Below are positions 9,348 through 18,843 of a stretch of DNA of 32,013 nt, piece after piece. The first letter of the stretch is position 1. Each line of letters starts with the position of its first letter. The DNA is from Hyphomonadaceae bacterium (GTDB taxonomy: Bacteria > Pseudomonadota > Alphaproteobacteria > Caulobacterales > Aquidulcibacteraceae): contig JAKFYF010000300.1 of NCBI GenBank assembly GCA_021731005.1, positions 1 to 32,013 of the forward strand, written 5' to 3'. Below the pieces are notes generated by a model, which saw only the letters and a list, made by a program, of their open reading frames with translations, searched no databases and was not told the DNA's origin. The position numbers were made by a program, and so were the translations under genes.

Positions 9348-10261
9348 GCGAGATCGAGCGCGCGGCGGGCATTCTGCGCGCCGGCGGCCTCGTCTGCTTC
9401 CCTACCGAAACCGTCTACGGCCTGGGCGGGGACGCAACCAATCCCCATGCGGCAGCGCGCATCTACGAGGCCAAGGGCAGGCCCCGCTTCAATCCGCTCA
9501 TTGCGCATGTGCTCGATCTCGAAGCGGCGCTGCGTCAGGCCCATTTTCATGCCAAGGCGATCGCGCTGGCGGAAGCGTTCTGGCCCGGGCCGCTGACCAT
9601 CGTCGCGCCGCGCCGCGCCGACAGCAGCGTCGCGGAACTTACCTGCGCTGGGCTCGCGAGCATCGCGCTGCGCGCGCCGGCTCATCCGATAGCGCGCGCG
9701 CTGCTTGAGGCGTTCGCGCGTCCTGTCGCCGCGCCCAGCGCCAACCGCTCCGGCAGGGTGAGCCCCACCACGGCGGCGCATGTGCGCGAGGAACTGGGCG
9801 AGCGCGTGGAGCTCATCCTTGATGGCGGACCCTGCGCGCTTGGGCTTGAATCGACGATCGTCGCGATCGACGCCGCTGGCGGCGCGGTGCTGCTTCGCCC
9901 GGGCGTTGCGCCGCGCGAGGAGATCGAAGCGCTGATCGGACCTCTCGGCGATCCCCGCTCTGGCGGCATCGAGGCGCCGGGCATGCTCGCGAGCCATTAC
10001 GCGCCGCGCGCGGAGCTTCGGCTGCATGCGTCCGCGCCGGAACCGGGCGAAGCCTACCTCGCGTTCGGCGCGGAAGCGCCCGCGGGAGGACTTTCGCTTT
10101 CGCCGACTGGAGATTTGGCGGAGGCCGCCGCCAATCTCTACGCGCACCTGCGCGCTCTCGATGCAACAGGCGTTCCCGCCATCGCGGTGGCCCCAATTCC
10201 CGAGCGCGGGCTGGGCGAGGCCATAAACGACCGCCTCGCGCGCGCCGCCGCCGGGCGCTGA
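9344..10261 (+). CDS. sua5: L-threonylcarbamoyladenylate synthase (Sua5/YciO/YrdC family, long form)
   Basis: AAGILRAGGLVCFPTETVYGLGGDATN...KGRPRFNPL...SGRVSPTTAAHV...SPGMLASHYAP-like C-terminal Sua5 region; ATGA overlap with the upstream gene. Confidence 0.93.
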   Translation: MSEIERAAGILRAGGLVCFPTETVYGLGGDATNPHAAARIYEAKGRPRFNPLIAHVLDLEAALRQAHFHAKAIALAEAFWPGPLTIVAPRRADSSVAELTCAGLASIALRAPAHPIARALLEAFARPVAAPSANRSGRVSPTTAAHVREELGERVELILDGGPCALGLESTIVAIDAAGGAVLLRPGVAPREEIEALIGPLGDPRSGGIEAPGMLASHYAPRAELRLHASAPEPGEAYLAFGAEAPAGGLSLSPTGDLAEAAANLYAHLRALDATGVPAIAVAPIPERGLGEAINDRLARAAAGR

Positions 10262-10274
10262 TACCCGGACCGTT

Positions 10275-10361
10275 CTTGGACCGGCGTCCTCGCCAGCGTC
10301 AGTTTGCACGCGCCATCAGCCGTTATGAGAAAAGACGCCGGCGAGGACGCCGGCGGACCAA
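10275..10361. repeat. Inverted repeat pair (GCCGGCGTCCTCGCC-type)
   Basis: cttggaccggcgtcctcgccagcgtc and gacgccggcgaggacgccggcggaccaag are near-perfect reverse complements; a related pair occurs at 25405-25490. Confidence 0.6.
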
Positions 10362-10382
10362 GGCGTGCGCTATAATGGTCTC

Positions 10383-11768
10383 ATGAACGACCTTTACGCC
10401 AAGCTCGCAGCCCTCTTGGGCCCCAAGGGCCACACAACAGATGCTGAAATAATCGCCCCGCACCTCAAGGAATGGCGTGGCCGCTATCAGGGCAGCACCC
10501 CGTTCCTGGCGATGCCCGCCAGCACCGAGGAAGTAGCGGCGATGATGCGCCTGTGCGCGCAAGCGGGCGCGGCGATCACCACGCAGGGCGGCAATACCGG
10601 GCTCGTCGGCGGGCAAATTCCGCAGGGCGAAGTGCTGCTGTCAACCAAACGAATGGACCGCATCCGCGCCATCGACGCCGCCAACGATTCGCTCATCGCC
10701 GAGGCCGGCGCAGTACTTGCGGTAGCGCAACAAACGGCCGCCGATTCGGGGCGGCGATTCCCTTTGAGCCTCGCCAGCGAAGGCAGCGCCACGATCGGGG
10801 GCCTCATTTCCACAAACGCGGGAGGCGTGCATGTGATGCGCTACGGCATGATGAGAGAGCAGGTCTTGGGCCTCGAGATCGTGCTCGCCGACGGGCGCGT
10901 CATGCACGGACTGAAGGGCCTGCGTAAGGACAATACCGGCTACGACCTGAAGCAGCTCTTCATCGGCGCGGAGGGCACCCTCGGCATCGTCACCGCCGCC
11001 AATCTGAGGCTCGTCCCGATCGCGGCGGCGCGAGAGTTGGCGGTCGCCAGCGTGCGCTCGCCGAGCCAAGCACTCGCCCTCTTGCACCGGCTCAAGGGAG
11101 CGACCGGCGCTGTCTCGGCGTTTGAAATGATGAACCGCCTGGGCGTCGAGCTTACCGTGAAGAATGTCGCGGGCGTGCGCGATCGGCTGCCGGGCGCGGC
11201 CCTGCTGACGCTGATCGAATTCGAGGCGGCGCATGGGGCGGGCCTGCGCGAAGCGCTCGAAGGCGCCCTCGCCGCGGCGCTGGAAGCGGGCGAGATCGAA
11301 ACCGCGCTGATCGCTGAAAACTCAAGCCAGACAAGGGATTTCTGGGCGCTGCGGGAGGCGATGTCGGCGGGGCACAAGCCCGAGGGAGCGCAAGTCAGCC
11401 ACGATATCAGCGTGCCGGTGTCGCAAACGCCGGCCTTCCTTGAACAAGCCGAAGCGCGAATGAACCGGATCTGTCCTGGTGTGCGCATCGTCGCCTTCGG
11501 ACACATGGGCGACGGCAACCTCCACTACACTTTGATCGCGCCCCTCGGCGCCGCGGCGGCCGCCTTCCCCGCCGAGGCGCTGACCCAAGCCGTGTTCGAA
11601 ACCGCGGCCAAGCTGGACGGCTCGATCTCGGCCGAGCACGGCATCGGCGTCGCCCGCAAGGGCGACCTGATCCGCTTCAAGGATCCCGAATCGCTCTCGC
11701 TCATGCGCGCCATCAAGCGCACGCTCGACCCCGCGAACCTGATGAACCCGCGCGTGCTGATCGAGTGA
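10383..11768 (+). CDS. FAD-binding oxidoreductase (GlcD / D-2-hydroxyglutarate dehydrogenase-like)
   Basis: GAAITTQGGNTGLVGGQIP, SEGSATIGGLISTNAGG, FGHMGDGNLHY, SAEHGIGVARKGDL motifs; ATG 10383 preferred to GTG 10365. Confidence 0.92.
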   Translation: MNDLYAKLAALLGPKGHTTDAEIIAPHLKEWRGRYQGSTPFLAMPASTEEVAAMMRLCAQAGAAITTQGGNTGLVGGQIPQGEVLLSTKRMDRIRAIDAANDSLIAEAGAVLAVAQQTAADSGRRFPLSLASEGSATIGGLISTNAGGVHVMRYGMMREQVLGLEIVLADGRVMHGLKGLRKDNTGYDLKQLFIGAEGTLGIVTAANLRLVPIAAARELAVASVRSPSQALALLHRLKGATGAVSAFEMMNRLGVELTVKNVAGVRDRLPGAALLTLIEFEAAHGAGLREALEGALAAALEAGEIETALIAENSSQTRDFWALREAMSAGHKPEGAQVSHDISVPVSQTPAFLEQAEARMNRICPGVRIVAFGHMGDGNLHYTLIAPLGAAAAAFPAEALTQAVFETAAKLDGSISAEHGIGVARKGDLIRFKDPESLSLMRAIKRTLDPANLMNPRVLIE

Positions 11769-11935
11769 GTCACGGCGCATCGAATCGCGTTTCGCGCCGC
11801 GCGCACGCGCCGACTCACAGCGTTCGCATTGTGGCAAATTCGCCTCGCAGAATTTTTTCGGTGGCAATTATCCTTGCGCATGACATTATGAAGACGTACT
11901 GCGGCTCGTCGCCGTGACAACAGAGGAGCCAGGGC

Positions 11936-12064
11936 ATGGCTAGGAAAGCAAAGAAGGCAGCCAAGAAGGTTGCGAAGAAGGCAGCAAAGAAAGCGCCGAG
12001 AAAGAAGGCAGCCAAGAAGGCGCCGCGCAAGTCCGCCAAGAAGAAGAAGGCGGCGAAGCGGTAG
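11936..12064 (+). CDS. 42-aa Lys/Ala-rich histone H1-like basic peptide
   Basis: ATG at 11936, TAG at 12062-12064: MARKAKKAAKKVAKKAAKKAPRKKAAKKAPRKSAKKKKAAKR. Not in the supplied ORF list because it is below the length cut-off; GGAG upstream (cagaggagccagggcATG). Confidence 0.72.
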   Translation: MARKAKKAAKKVAKKAAKKAPRKKAAKKAPRKSAKKKKAAKR

Positions 12065-12211
12065 AGCCGCCGGGCGCAACCCGCCGATACGCGGCGCGCC
12101 CCAACAACAGAACAAGGGCGACAGCCCAAGAGATGCGCGGCGCGAGAGCGTCGCGCATCTTCGTTTTGGCGGACGCTTGCGTCCACGCGCGCGCTGGCCT
12201 AGCGCAATCGC

Positions 12212-12490
12212 ATGACCGCCTTTCTGACCGTATTTCTTTCCGTTTTCGTCGCTGAATTGGGTGACAAAACCCAGATCGCCACCGCTTTGTTCGCCGCCGA
12301 CGAGGGCCGCTCCAAGTGGCTGGTTTTCCTCGCTTCTTCCTGCGCCCTGGTGGCATCCGCCGGCATCGCCACGCTCGCCGGCTCGATCGCGCGCGACTAT
12401 GTCGAGGGCCCGATGCTGAAACTCGTCGCTGGCATGGGTTTCATCGCCATTGGCGCCTTTATTCTATGGAGCGCGCTGAAACCCGCATGA
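12212..12490 (+). CDS. TMEM165/GDT1 family protein (UPF0016)
   Basis: TVFLSVFVAELGDKTQIATALFAA (E-x-G-D-K/R-[TS] signature). Confidence 0.92.
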   Translation: MTAFLTVFLSVFVAELGDKTQIATALFAADEGRSKWLVFLASSCALVASAGIATLAGSIARDYVEGPMLKLVAGMGFIAIGAFILWSALKPA

Positions 12491-12924
12491 GCGAGCGCGG
12501 ACCTGTCGTCGCTGTCGGCGTCGTGTGCCTGCGCGGCGACGACGTACTTCTGATTCGGCGCGGAGCCCCGCCGTTCGAGAATCAGTGGTCGCTGCCCGGC
12601 GGGCGAATCGAATGGGGCGAACGCGCCCGCGACGCCGCCTTGCGCGAACTCAAGGAAGAAACCGGCTGCGATGCCGAGATCCTCGCGCTCATCGATGTGG
12701 TCGACGCGGTGATGACCGCCCGCTCGGGCGGCGAGCCCGACTCCCGTGAGCCCTGGGGCCATTACGTGCTGATCGACTTTGCCGCGCGCTGGGTCGCGGG
12801 CGAACCCGCCGCCGGAGACGACGCCCGCGAGGCCCGCTTCTTCGCGCCCGCGGAAATCGAGGTGCTGGGGCTGTGGGAGGAAACGCTGCGGGTGATCGAA
12901 ACGGCGCGGGGCGGCGTCAAGTAA
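12487..12924 (+). CDS. NUDIX hydrolase
   Basis: GGRIEWGERARDAALRELKEETGCDAEI Nudix box; ATGA overlap with the GDT1 gene. Confidence 0.92.
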   Translation: MSERGPVVAVGVVCLRGDDVLLIRRGAPPFENQWSLPGGRIEWGERARDAALRELKEETGCDAEILALIDVVDAVMTARSGGEPDSREPWGHYVLIDFAARWVAGEPAAGDDAREARFFAPAEIEVLGLWEETLRVIETARGGVK

Positions 12925-13023
12925 ACTTCGCCATCGCCCAATCGGGGCCCAAGGAACGTTGCAAGCCTCGTTCCGCGCACTAAGGTGAACTCACTCGCGA
13001 CTGGCGGGCCCAAGGGGAGAAAC

Positions 13024-13485
13024 ATGAAAAAATTGCTTGTTGTGGCGCTGCTCGCGCCACTGGCCGCTTGCGCGACCATTACGCGGGGAACAACCCAAGC
13101 ATTCACCGTCGAGACAGAGCCGAACGGCGCTACGGTCAGCACCAGTAACGGCCTGAACTGCCCATCGACGCCCTGCACGTTCGCTCGAGTGCCTCGCGAA
13201 TCCGAGTTCACGGTCACCATCAGCAAGCCAGGCTATCGTACAACGACCCATACGGTCACGCACGAAACCGCCGGGGGCGGTGGCGCGGCGATGGCGGGGA
13301 ATGTCCTGGTCGGAGGCCTCATAGGCGCCGCCATCGACGGCAATAACGGGGCCACGCAAAATCTCGTGCCAAACCCCTTGCACGTGGTGATGGAGGCTGA
13401 GGCAGCCGCCGCTGCGGCGCCAGTGGAAGCCGCTGCTGCCGCCCCCGCGCCCGCGCCAGAAATCCAGCCCGCACCAGCAAACTAG
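13024..13485 (+). CDS. PEGA-like domain lipoprotein
   Basis: Signal plus lipobox (LAPLAAC) and VETEPNGATVSTSNGLNCPSTPCTFARVPRESEFTVTISKPGYRT. Confidence 0.75.
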   Translation: MKKLLVVALLAPLAACATITRGTTQAFTVETEPNGATVSTSNGLNCPSTPCTFARVPRESEFTVTISKPGYRTTTHTVTHETAGGGGAAMAGNVLVGGLIGAAIDGNNGATQNLVPNPLHVVMEAEAAAAAAPVEAAAAAPAPAPEIQPAPAN

Positions 13486-13546
13486 AATCGGCGCCTTTAC
13501 ACGCGGCGGCCAGGAAGGGATGCTCGCCTCCTTAAGGAGACGGGTC

Positions 13547-14767
13547 ATGAGAATCTTGGTCGCCGCGTTTGCCGCGGCGCTTCTGTTCGCCAACACGGCC
13601 GACGCCCGCAGCTGGCGCATTCGCCCGGGCCCCACCGCCGAGCAAGCGTTGCAGACCGCGTTGATCGAAGCCCGCCCCGGCGACACGATCCGGCTTGCGC
13701 GCGGGCGCTTCGAGCTGAGCGGTGGGCTTTCGCTCGATGTCGACCGCGTGACCATACGCGGCGAGGGCGAGGACAAATCCATCCTCTCCTTCACTAACCA
13801 GCGCCGCGGCGCCGAGGGCCTGCTGGTCACCTCCGACGGCGTTCTGCTGCGCGACTTCGCGGTTGAGAACACGCGCGGCGACGCCATCAAGGTGCGCGAT
13901 TGTACGGGGATCACCTTTCGCGGCGTACGCGCGGAATGGACCCGCGGCCCCAATCCCGAAAACGGCGCCTACGGCCTCTATCCGGTCAATTGCACCAACG
14001 TGCTGATCCGCGATTCGATCGCGCGCGGCGCCTCCGACGCCGGCATTTACGTGGGCCAATCGCGCAACATCATCGTGCGCGACAATGTCGCCGAACTGAA
14101 CGTCGCCGGCATCGAGATCGAAAACAGCTTCAACGCCGACGTGTTCGACAACGTCACGACCCGCAACACCGGCGGCATCCTGGTGTTCGATCTGCCCGGC
14201 CTGCAGCAAATGGGCGGCCATTCGGTGCGGGTGTTCAAGAACGAAATCACCGGCAACAACACGCCGAATTTCGCGCCCGCGGGCAATATCGTGGCCAGCG
14301 TCCCCGCCGGCACCGGCGTGCTGATCATGGCGACGCGCAACGTGCACGTGTTCGACAACGAGATCGGCGATAACGGCACAACCAACGTGCTGGTCACCGC
14401 CTATCGCAACGAGTTTCAGGACGCCAATTACAACCCGCTGCCGCGCGACATCATGATCCGCGACAATCGCTTCGGGAACACCGGTTTTTCGCCCGCCGGC
14501 GACCTGGCTGCACTGGCGCAGGCGGGCGTGACGCTGCCGGATGTGCTGTGGGACGGGGCTTCGCTCTATTCCTCGCGCGGGACCCCGCGCAGCGAAAACG
14601 TGCGCATCGTTGTGCGCGAGAACCGTTCAGCGCGAACCGGGCAGGCGAGCTTCCTTTCGCTTGGGGTGCCCGTAGCTGGAGCGCCGCTCTCGGAAGCCGC
14701 GCCCGACCCGACGTTTCCGCCGCTGCTGGCGGTCGCCGAGCCGGAGGAAGTGAAGATCAGGGATTGA
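13547..14767 (+). CDS. Secreted parallel beta-helix repeat protein
   Basis: Signal peptide MRILVAAFAAALLFANTADA, repeated NVLIRDS/NIIVRDN/NADVFDN/NVHVFDN strands; SD aaggag upstream of ATG 13547. Confidence 0.85.
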   Translation: MRILVAAFAAALLFANTADARSWRIRPGPTAEQALQTALIEARPGDTIRLARGRFELSGGLSLDVDRVTIRGEGEDKSILSFTNQRRGAEGLLVTSDGVLLRDFAVENTRGDAIKVRDCTGITFRGVRAEWTRGPNPENGAYGLYPVNCTNVLIRDSIARGASDAGIYVGQSRNIIVRDNVAELNVAGIEIENSFNADVFDNVTTRNTGGILVFDLPGLQQMGGHSVRVFKNEITGNNTPNFAPAGNIVASVPAGTGVLIMATRNVHVFDNEIGDNGTTNVLVTAYRNEFQDANYNPLPRDIMIRDNRFGNTGFSPAGDLAALAQAGVTLPDVLWDGASLYSSRGTPRSENVRIVVRENRSARTGQASFLSLGVPVAGAPLSEAAPDPTFPPLLAVAEPEEVKIRD

Positions 14768-14856
14768 TATGCAGAAGATTGAAAACTCGATGGCAGCAAC
14801 CGACGTGGGCGACTGGGCCGAGCAAATATTCGTCCCGGCGATGGACGCGTCAGTCC

Positions 14857-14995
14857 GTCCTCCCCCGATAGGGGGAGGTGGCGCGCGCGAAGCGCGCGAC
14901 GGAGGGGTGGACGCTGGCTTTGCAGGCAGCGGCGTTTCCCCCTCAGTCAGCCGCTTCGCGCCTGACAGCTCCTATCGGGGGAGCACGGGCGTCCC
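14857..14995. repeat. Composite palindromic intergenic repeat
   Basis: cctcccccgatagggggaggtggc...gacggaggggtgg...cccctcagtcagcc...ctatcgggggagc; same layout as 58-182. Confidence 0.6.
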
Positions 14996-15038
14996 TAAGT
15001 TTGAGCCTCTGGGGCGGGTGAGCTCGGCTTGAATCGCC

Positions 15039-16124
15039 ATGCGCGTTGCGCTCCTAATCATCGCGCTTGGCGCCCTCATCACCGCCGCGACCGCACGCGC
15101 TGTTGCGACTGCGCCGGTCAACACCGCCGCCATCGCCGCCGCCCAGCCGCCCGCGCGCCTCTCCGACTACCGCTTCTTCCGCGACATCGCCGCGCGCGAG
15201 CCCAATGCGGGGGTCACGCCCTACGATCTCAATACGCCGCTCTGGTCGGATGGCGCGCTCAAGTTCCGCTACGTGTTTGTGCCGCCGGGCCAGGGCGCGC
15301 GCTACGATAGCGAGCGGGTGTTCGATTTTCCTGTTGGTGCGGTGTTGATCAAGACCTTCGCCTTCGCCGCCGACATGCGCCGGCCCACGGAGAACCTACG
15401 CTTCCTGGAAACACGCCTGCTCATCCGCCGCGCCGAAGGCTGGGTGGCGCTGCCTTATGTCTGGGACGAAGCACAGACCGAAGCGACGCTTGCCCCCGCG
15501 GGCGCGATCCTGCCGGTGAATTTCACCGATATCGATGGCGCCGCCGTGGCGCTGGAATGGAGCGTTCCCAATCGCAATCAATGCAAGGGCTGCCATGACC
15601 GCGCCGGCGCGCTTGCCCCGATTGGCCCAACGGCGCGCAATCTCAATCGCGCCTTTGCTTACGAAACCGGCGCCAGCAATCAGCTGAGCTATTGGGCGCG
15701 CGCCGGCTTGCTTGACCACGCGCCAATCGAAGCCGCGCGGGTTCCGAACGCCTACGATCCCGCGACCGGCTCGCTCGCCGACCGTGCGCGCGCCTATCTC
15801 GATGTGAATTGCGCCCACTGTCACAACCCGGATGGACCGGCGCACACCTCTGGCCTCGACCTCAGCTGGGCCCAACACGACCCGATCCGCTGGGGCGTGC
15901 TGAAGCGGCCCGTCGCGGCGGGGCGCGCCTCGGCCGGCTTCGATTTTTCCATCGAGCCCGGACACCCGGAGCGATCCATCCTGCTGTCGCGCATGCAATC
16001 GACCGACCCTGGCGTGATGATGCCCGAACTCGGCCGCCAGCGCGTCGATCCGCGCGCCATCGCGCTCGTGCGCGAATGGATCGCGGGCATGGATGAGAGT
16101 GGGCGCAATGCCCCCACCCCATGA
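15039..16124 (+). CDS. SO2930/HNE_0200 family diheme c-type cytochrome
   Basis: Signal peptide, two CxxCH motifs (CKGCH, CAHCH), LSDYRFFRDIAAREPNAGVTPYDLNTPLWSDGALKFRY. Confidence 0.87.
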   Translation: MRVALLIIALGALITAATARAVATAPVNTAAIAAAQPPARLSDYRFFRDIAAREPNAGVTPYDLNTPLWSDGALKFRYVFVPPGQGARYDSERVFDFPVGAVLIKTFAFAADMRRPTENLRFLETRLLIRRAEGWVALPYVWDEAQTEATLAPAGAILPVNFTDIDGAAVALEWSVPNRNQCKGCHDRAGALAPIGPTARNLNRAFAYETGASNQLSYWARAGLLDHAPIEAARVPNAYDPATGSLADRARAYLDVNCAHCHNPDGPAHTSGLDLSWAQHDPIRWGVLKRPVAAGRASAGFDFSIEPGHPERSILLSRMQSTDPGVMMPELGRQRVDPRAIALVREWIAGMDESGRNAPTP

Positions 16125-16193
16125 TCGCTCGACAACATTGCATCGCAAGCTCGCGAGTTAACCCTTGCCTCCGATAGGGATGGGGAGGATTGT

Positions 16194-17573
16194 TCAACCC
16201 TTTCTGCGCCAGGCGCTCCCGCCGACGCTATCCATCACCTCAACCCCCTTCTCCGCCAGTGCATCGCGGATGCGGTCGGCTTCGGCCCAGTTCTTGGCGG
16301 CGCGGGCGGCGACGCGTTCGGCGACGAGCGTGTCGATGGCGAGTGCTGCGTGTTCGCCGAAACTGGCGCGGAACCAGTGTTCGGGGTCGTCCTGCAGCAT
16401 GCCAAGCAGTGCGGCGGCTGCCAGCAATTCGCCCTTGGCTTCGGCTTGCTCGGCCGGTTTCTTGGCGTTGTTGGCGTTAGTCACCAACGCGGAGAGTTCG
16501 GCAATGGCCGCTGGAGTATTGAGATCGTCGGCGAGCGCCTCGACGAATTCGCCCGGCGCGACGCTCTCCGCGGCCGCGACATCCTTCAAGCGCAAAAGCG
16601 CGCCATAGAGCCGGTCCAAGCTCGCCTGCGCCTGCTTCAGCAAATCGTCGCTCCAATCCAGCGGCGCGCGGTAGTGCCCTGAAAGCAGCGCCCAGCGTAT
16701 GGTCTCGCCCTGCCAGCCGGAGCCCAGCAATTCGCGCACGGTGACGATGTTGCCGATCGACTTGGACATCTTCTCCTTGTCCATCGTCAGCATGCCGTTG
16801 TGCATCCACACCCGCGCCAACGGCGCATGGTTGGCGCTTTCCGATTGCGCGATTTCGTTTTCGTGGTGCGGGAAGATGAGGTCGAGCCCGCCGCCATGGA
16901 TGTCGATGGTCTCGCCCAATTGTGCGGCGATCATGGCCGAGCATTCGATGTGCCAGCCGGGTCGGCCCGCGCCAAACGGCGCGTCCCAAGTGGGCTCGCC
17001 GGGCTTGGAGGCTTTCCAGAGTGCAAAGTCCGAGGAATTGCGCTTGTCGTCCTCGCCCTCAACCCGCGCGCCCGCCTGCAGATCCTCCTGCGCGCGGCGC
17101 GAGAGCTTGCCGTAATCGGCGTCAGCAGCGACGGAGAAATACACCCCGCTCGGCACGGCATAGGCCGCGCCGCTTGCGATCAATGTCTCGATCAGCCTGA
17201 TCATATCGGCAACGTGCGCGGTGGCGCGTGGCTCGAACGTGGGCGTTAGCACATTGAGCGCGCCCATGTCTTCGCGATAGATGCGCGCGAATTTGTCGGT
17301 GATCACATCGATCGCCACGCCAGCCTCGGCGGCCGCTCGGATGATCTTGTCGTCAATGTCGGTGTAGTTGGAGGCGTAGAGCACCGCTCCTTCGCCGTAT
17401 GCATGGCGCAGGAGCCGGAACAGCACGTCGAACACCACCGCTGGGCGGGCATTGCCGATATGGGGGTGGTTGTAGACGGTCGAGCCGCAGACATACATCG
17501 TCACCCGCGCCGGATCGGCGGGGACGAATTCCGCCTTGGCGCGGGTCAGCGTATTGGTGAGCCGGATTTGCAT
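16194..17573 (-). CDS. cysS: Cysteinyl-tRNA synthetase
   Basis: MYVCGSTVYNHPHIGNARPAVVFDVLFRLL, GRPGWHIECSAM, HGGGLDLIFPHHENEIAQSE, KMSKSIGN. Confidence 0.97.
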   Translation of the reverse strand: MQIRLTNTLTRAKAEFVPADPARVTMYVCGSTVYNHPHIGNARPAVVFDVLFRLLRHAYGEGAVLYASNYTDIDDKIIRAAAEAGVAIDVITDKFARIYREDMGALNVLTPTFEPRATAHVADMIRLIETLIASGAAYAVPSGVYFSVAADADYGKLSRRAQEDLQAGARVEGEDDKRNSSDFALWKASKPGEPTWDAPFGAGRPGWHIECSAMIAAQLGETIDIHGGGLDLIFPHHENEIAQSESANHAPLARVWMHNGMLTMDKEKMSKSIGNIVTVRELLGSGWQGETIRWALLSGHYRAPLDWSDDLLKQAQASLDRLYGALLRLKDVAAAESVAPGEFVEALADDLNTPAAIAELSALVTNANNAKKPAEQAEAKGELLAAAALLGMLQDDPEHWFRASFGEHAALAIDTLVAERVAARAAKNWAEADRIRDALAEKGVEVMDSVGGSAWRRKG

Positions 17574-17658
17574 GGCGCCGCTTCTAGCACTCCCTGTCCC
17601 CTGGTTGGGAGGGGTATTGGGGTGGGGCGATGCGCTGCCCTCGAACTTGCTTTAGGCC

Positions 17659-18798
17659 TCACGCCGCTTTGGTGGAGAGCGCTGTATAGCGCCTGAGATG
17701 ATGATCGACATTGCCGAAGGTGGAATCCAGCATGGTCGTGCGCTTGAAATAATGGCCGACGCGCATTTCGTCGGTGACGCCCATGCCGCCGTGAATTTGC
17801 ACCGCCGCCTGGCCGACAAAGCGCGCCGCGCGGCCAATCGCGACCTTCGCGGCGGCGACCGCCTTCGCCCGCTCCGCTTCGCTCGCATCCAATTTGAGCG
17901 TCGCCAGCAGCGCCATCGAGACGCCTTCCTCGGTGGCCATGAACATGTCGACCAAGCGGTGTTGCAACACCTGGAAATCGGCGATGGCGCGGCCGAATTG
18001 CTTGCGGGTCCTGGCGTATTCCTGGGTCAGCGAGGTCATCATGCGCATGCAGCCGACCGCTTCGTGGGCGTGGGCGGCGTTGGCTTCGTCGACCAGGCGC
18101 TCGAGCAGCGGCAACGCGGCGTCCGCGGGGCCGATGAGGTGCTCGGCGCCGAGCGCGACGTTCTCGAAATACACTTCCGACGCGCGCGAGCCGTCCATGG
18201 TGGGATAGTCGCGCGTCGATATCCCTTTGGCGATCTTCGGCGCCAGGAACAGTGAAACGCCCTTGGCTTCGCGCTGCGAACCGGCGGTGCGCGCAGTCAC
18301 CAGCAGGTGGTCGCCCTGCGGCGCGCCGATCACCACCGCCTTGTGGCCGTTGAGCACATAGCCTGCGCCGTCCTTCTTCGCGGTGGTCGAAACATCCAGC
18401 AACGACCAGCGGCTTTTCGGCTCGGCTTGCGCGAAGGCGACCACGCGCTCCCCGACGGCGATCGCGTTCAGATGCTCCTGCTTCTGCGCCGCGCTGCCCG
18501 AATAGTTCAACGCGCCGGCGGCGATCACCACGGTCGGCACGAACGGCTCAACCACCAACGCCTTGCCGAATTCCTCGGCGATGACGCTGACATCGAGCGC
18601 GCCCCCGCCGAGGCCGCCGAATTCCTCCGGCAGCGCCGCCGCCAGCAACCCCAATTCAGCGAACGCGGACCAGTTCTTCTTCCACGCGCCCTCATCGGCC
18701 AGCGCGGCCCGGCGCTTGTCGAAATCGTACTGCCCCGCCGCCCATTTCGCGATCGAGTCGCGAAGCATGTTCTGTTCGTCGGTGTAATCGAAATTCAT
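17659..18798 (-). CDS. Acyl-CoA dehydrogenase family protein
   Basis: MNFDYTDEQNMLRDSIAKW...ALPEEFGGLG...RKQFGRAIADFQVLQHRLVDM...QIHGGMGVTDEMRVGHYFKR. Confidence 0.92.
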   Translation of the reverse strand: MNFDYTDEQNMLRDSIAKWAAGQYDFDKRRAALADEGAWKKNWSAFAELGLLAAALPEEFGGLGGGALDVSVIAEEFGKALVVEPFVPTVVIAAGALNYSGSAAQKQEHLNAIAVGERVVAFAQAEPKSRWSLLDVSTTAKKDGAGYVLNGHKAVVIGAPQGDHLLVTARTAGSQREAKGVSLFLAPKIAKGISTRDYPTMDGSRASEVYFENVALGAEHLIGPADAALPLLERLVDEANAAHAHEAVGCMRMMTSLTQEYARTRKQFGRAIADFQVLQHRLVDMFMATEEGVSMALLATLKLDASEAERAKAVAAAKVAIGRAARFVGQAAVQIHGGMGVTDEMRVGHYFKRTTMLDSTFGNVDHHLRRYTALSTKAA

Positions 18799-18843
18799 GA
18801 GCGGCTTCTCCGTGCGCAGCTTTGTTCTCGCCGCTGCGCGCGG

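Noticed and set aside
58-15000. CRISPR array
   Set aside because: Repeats are GC-rich palindromes at scattered intergenic sites without regular spacer spacing; no cas genes.
17659-18798. Acyl-CoA dehydrogenase as a component of the RT-TIR system
   Set aside because: It is co-directional, 45 bp downstream, but is an ordinary ACAD family member; proximity alone is insufficient.
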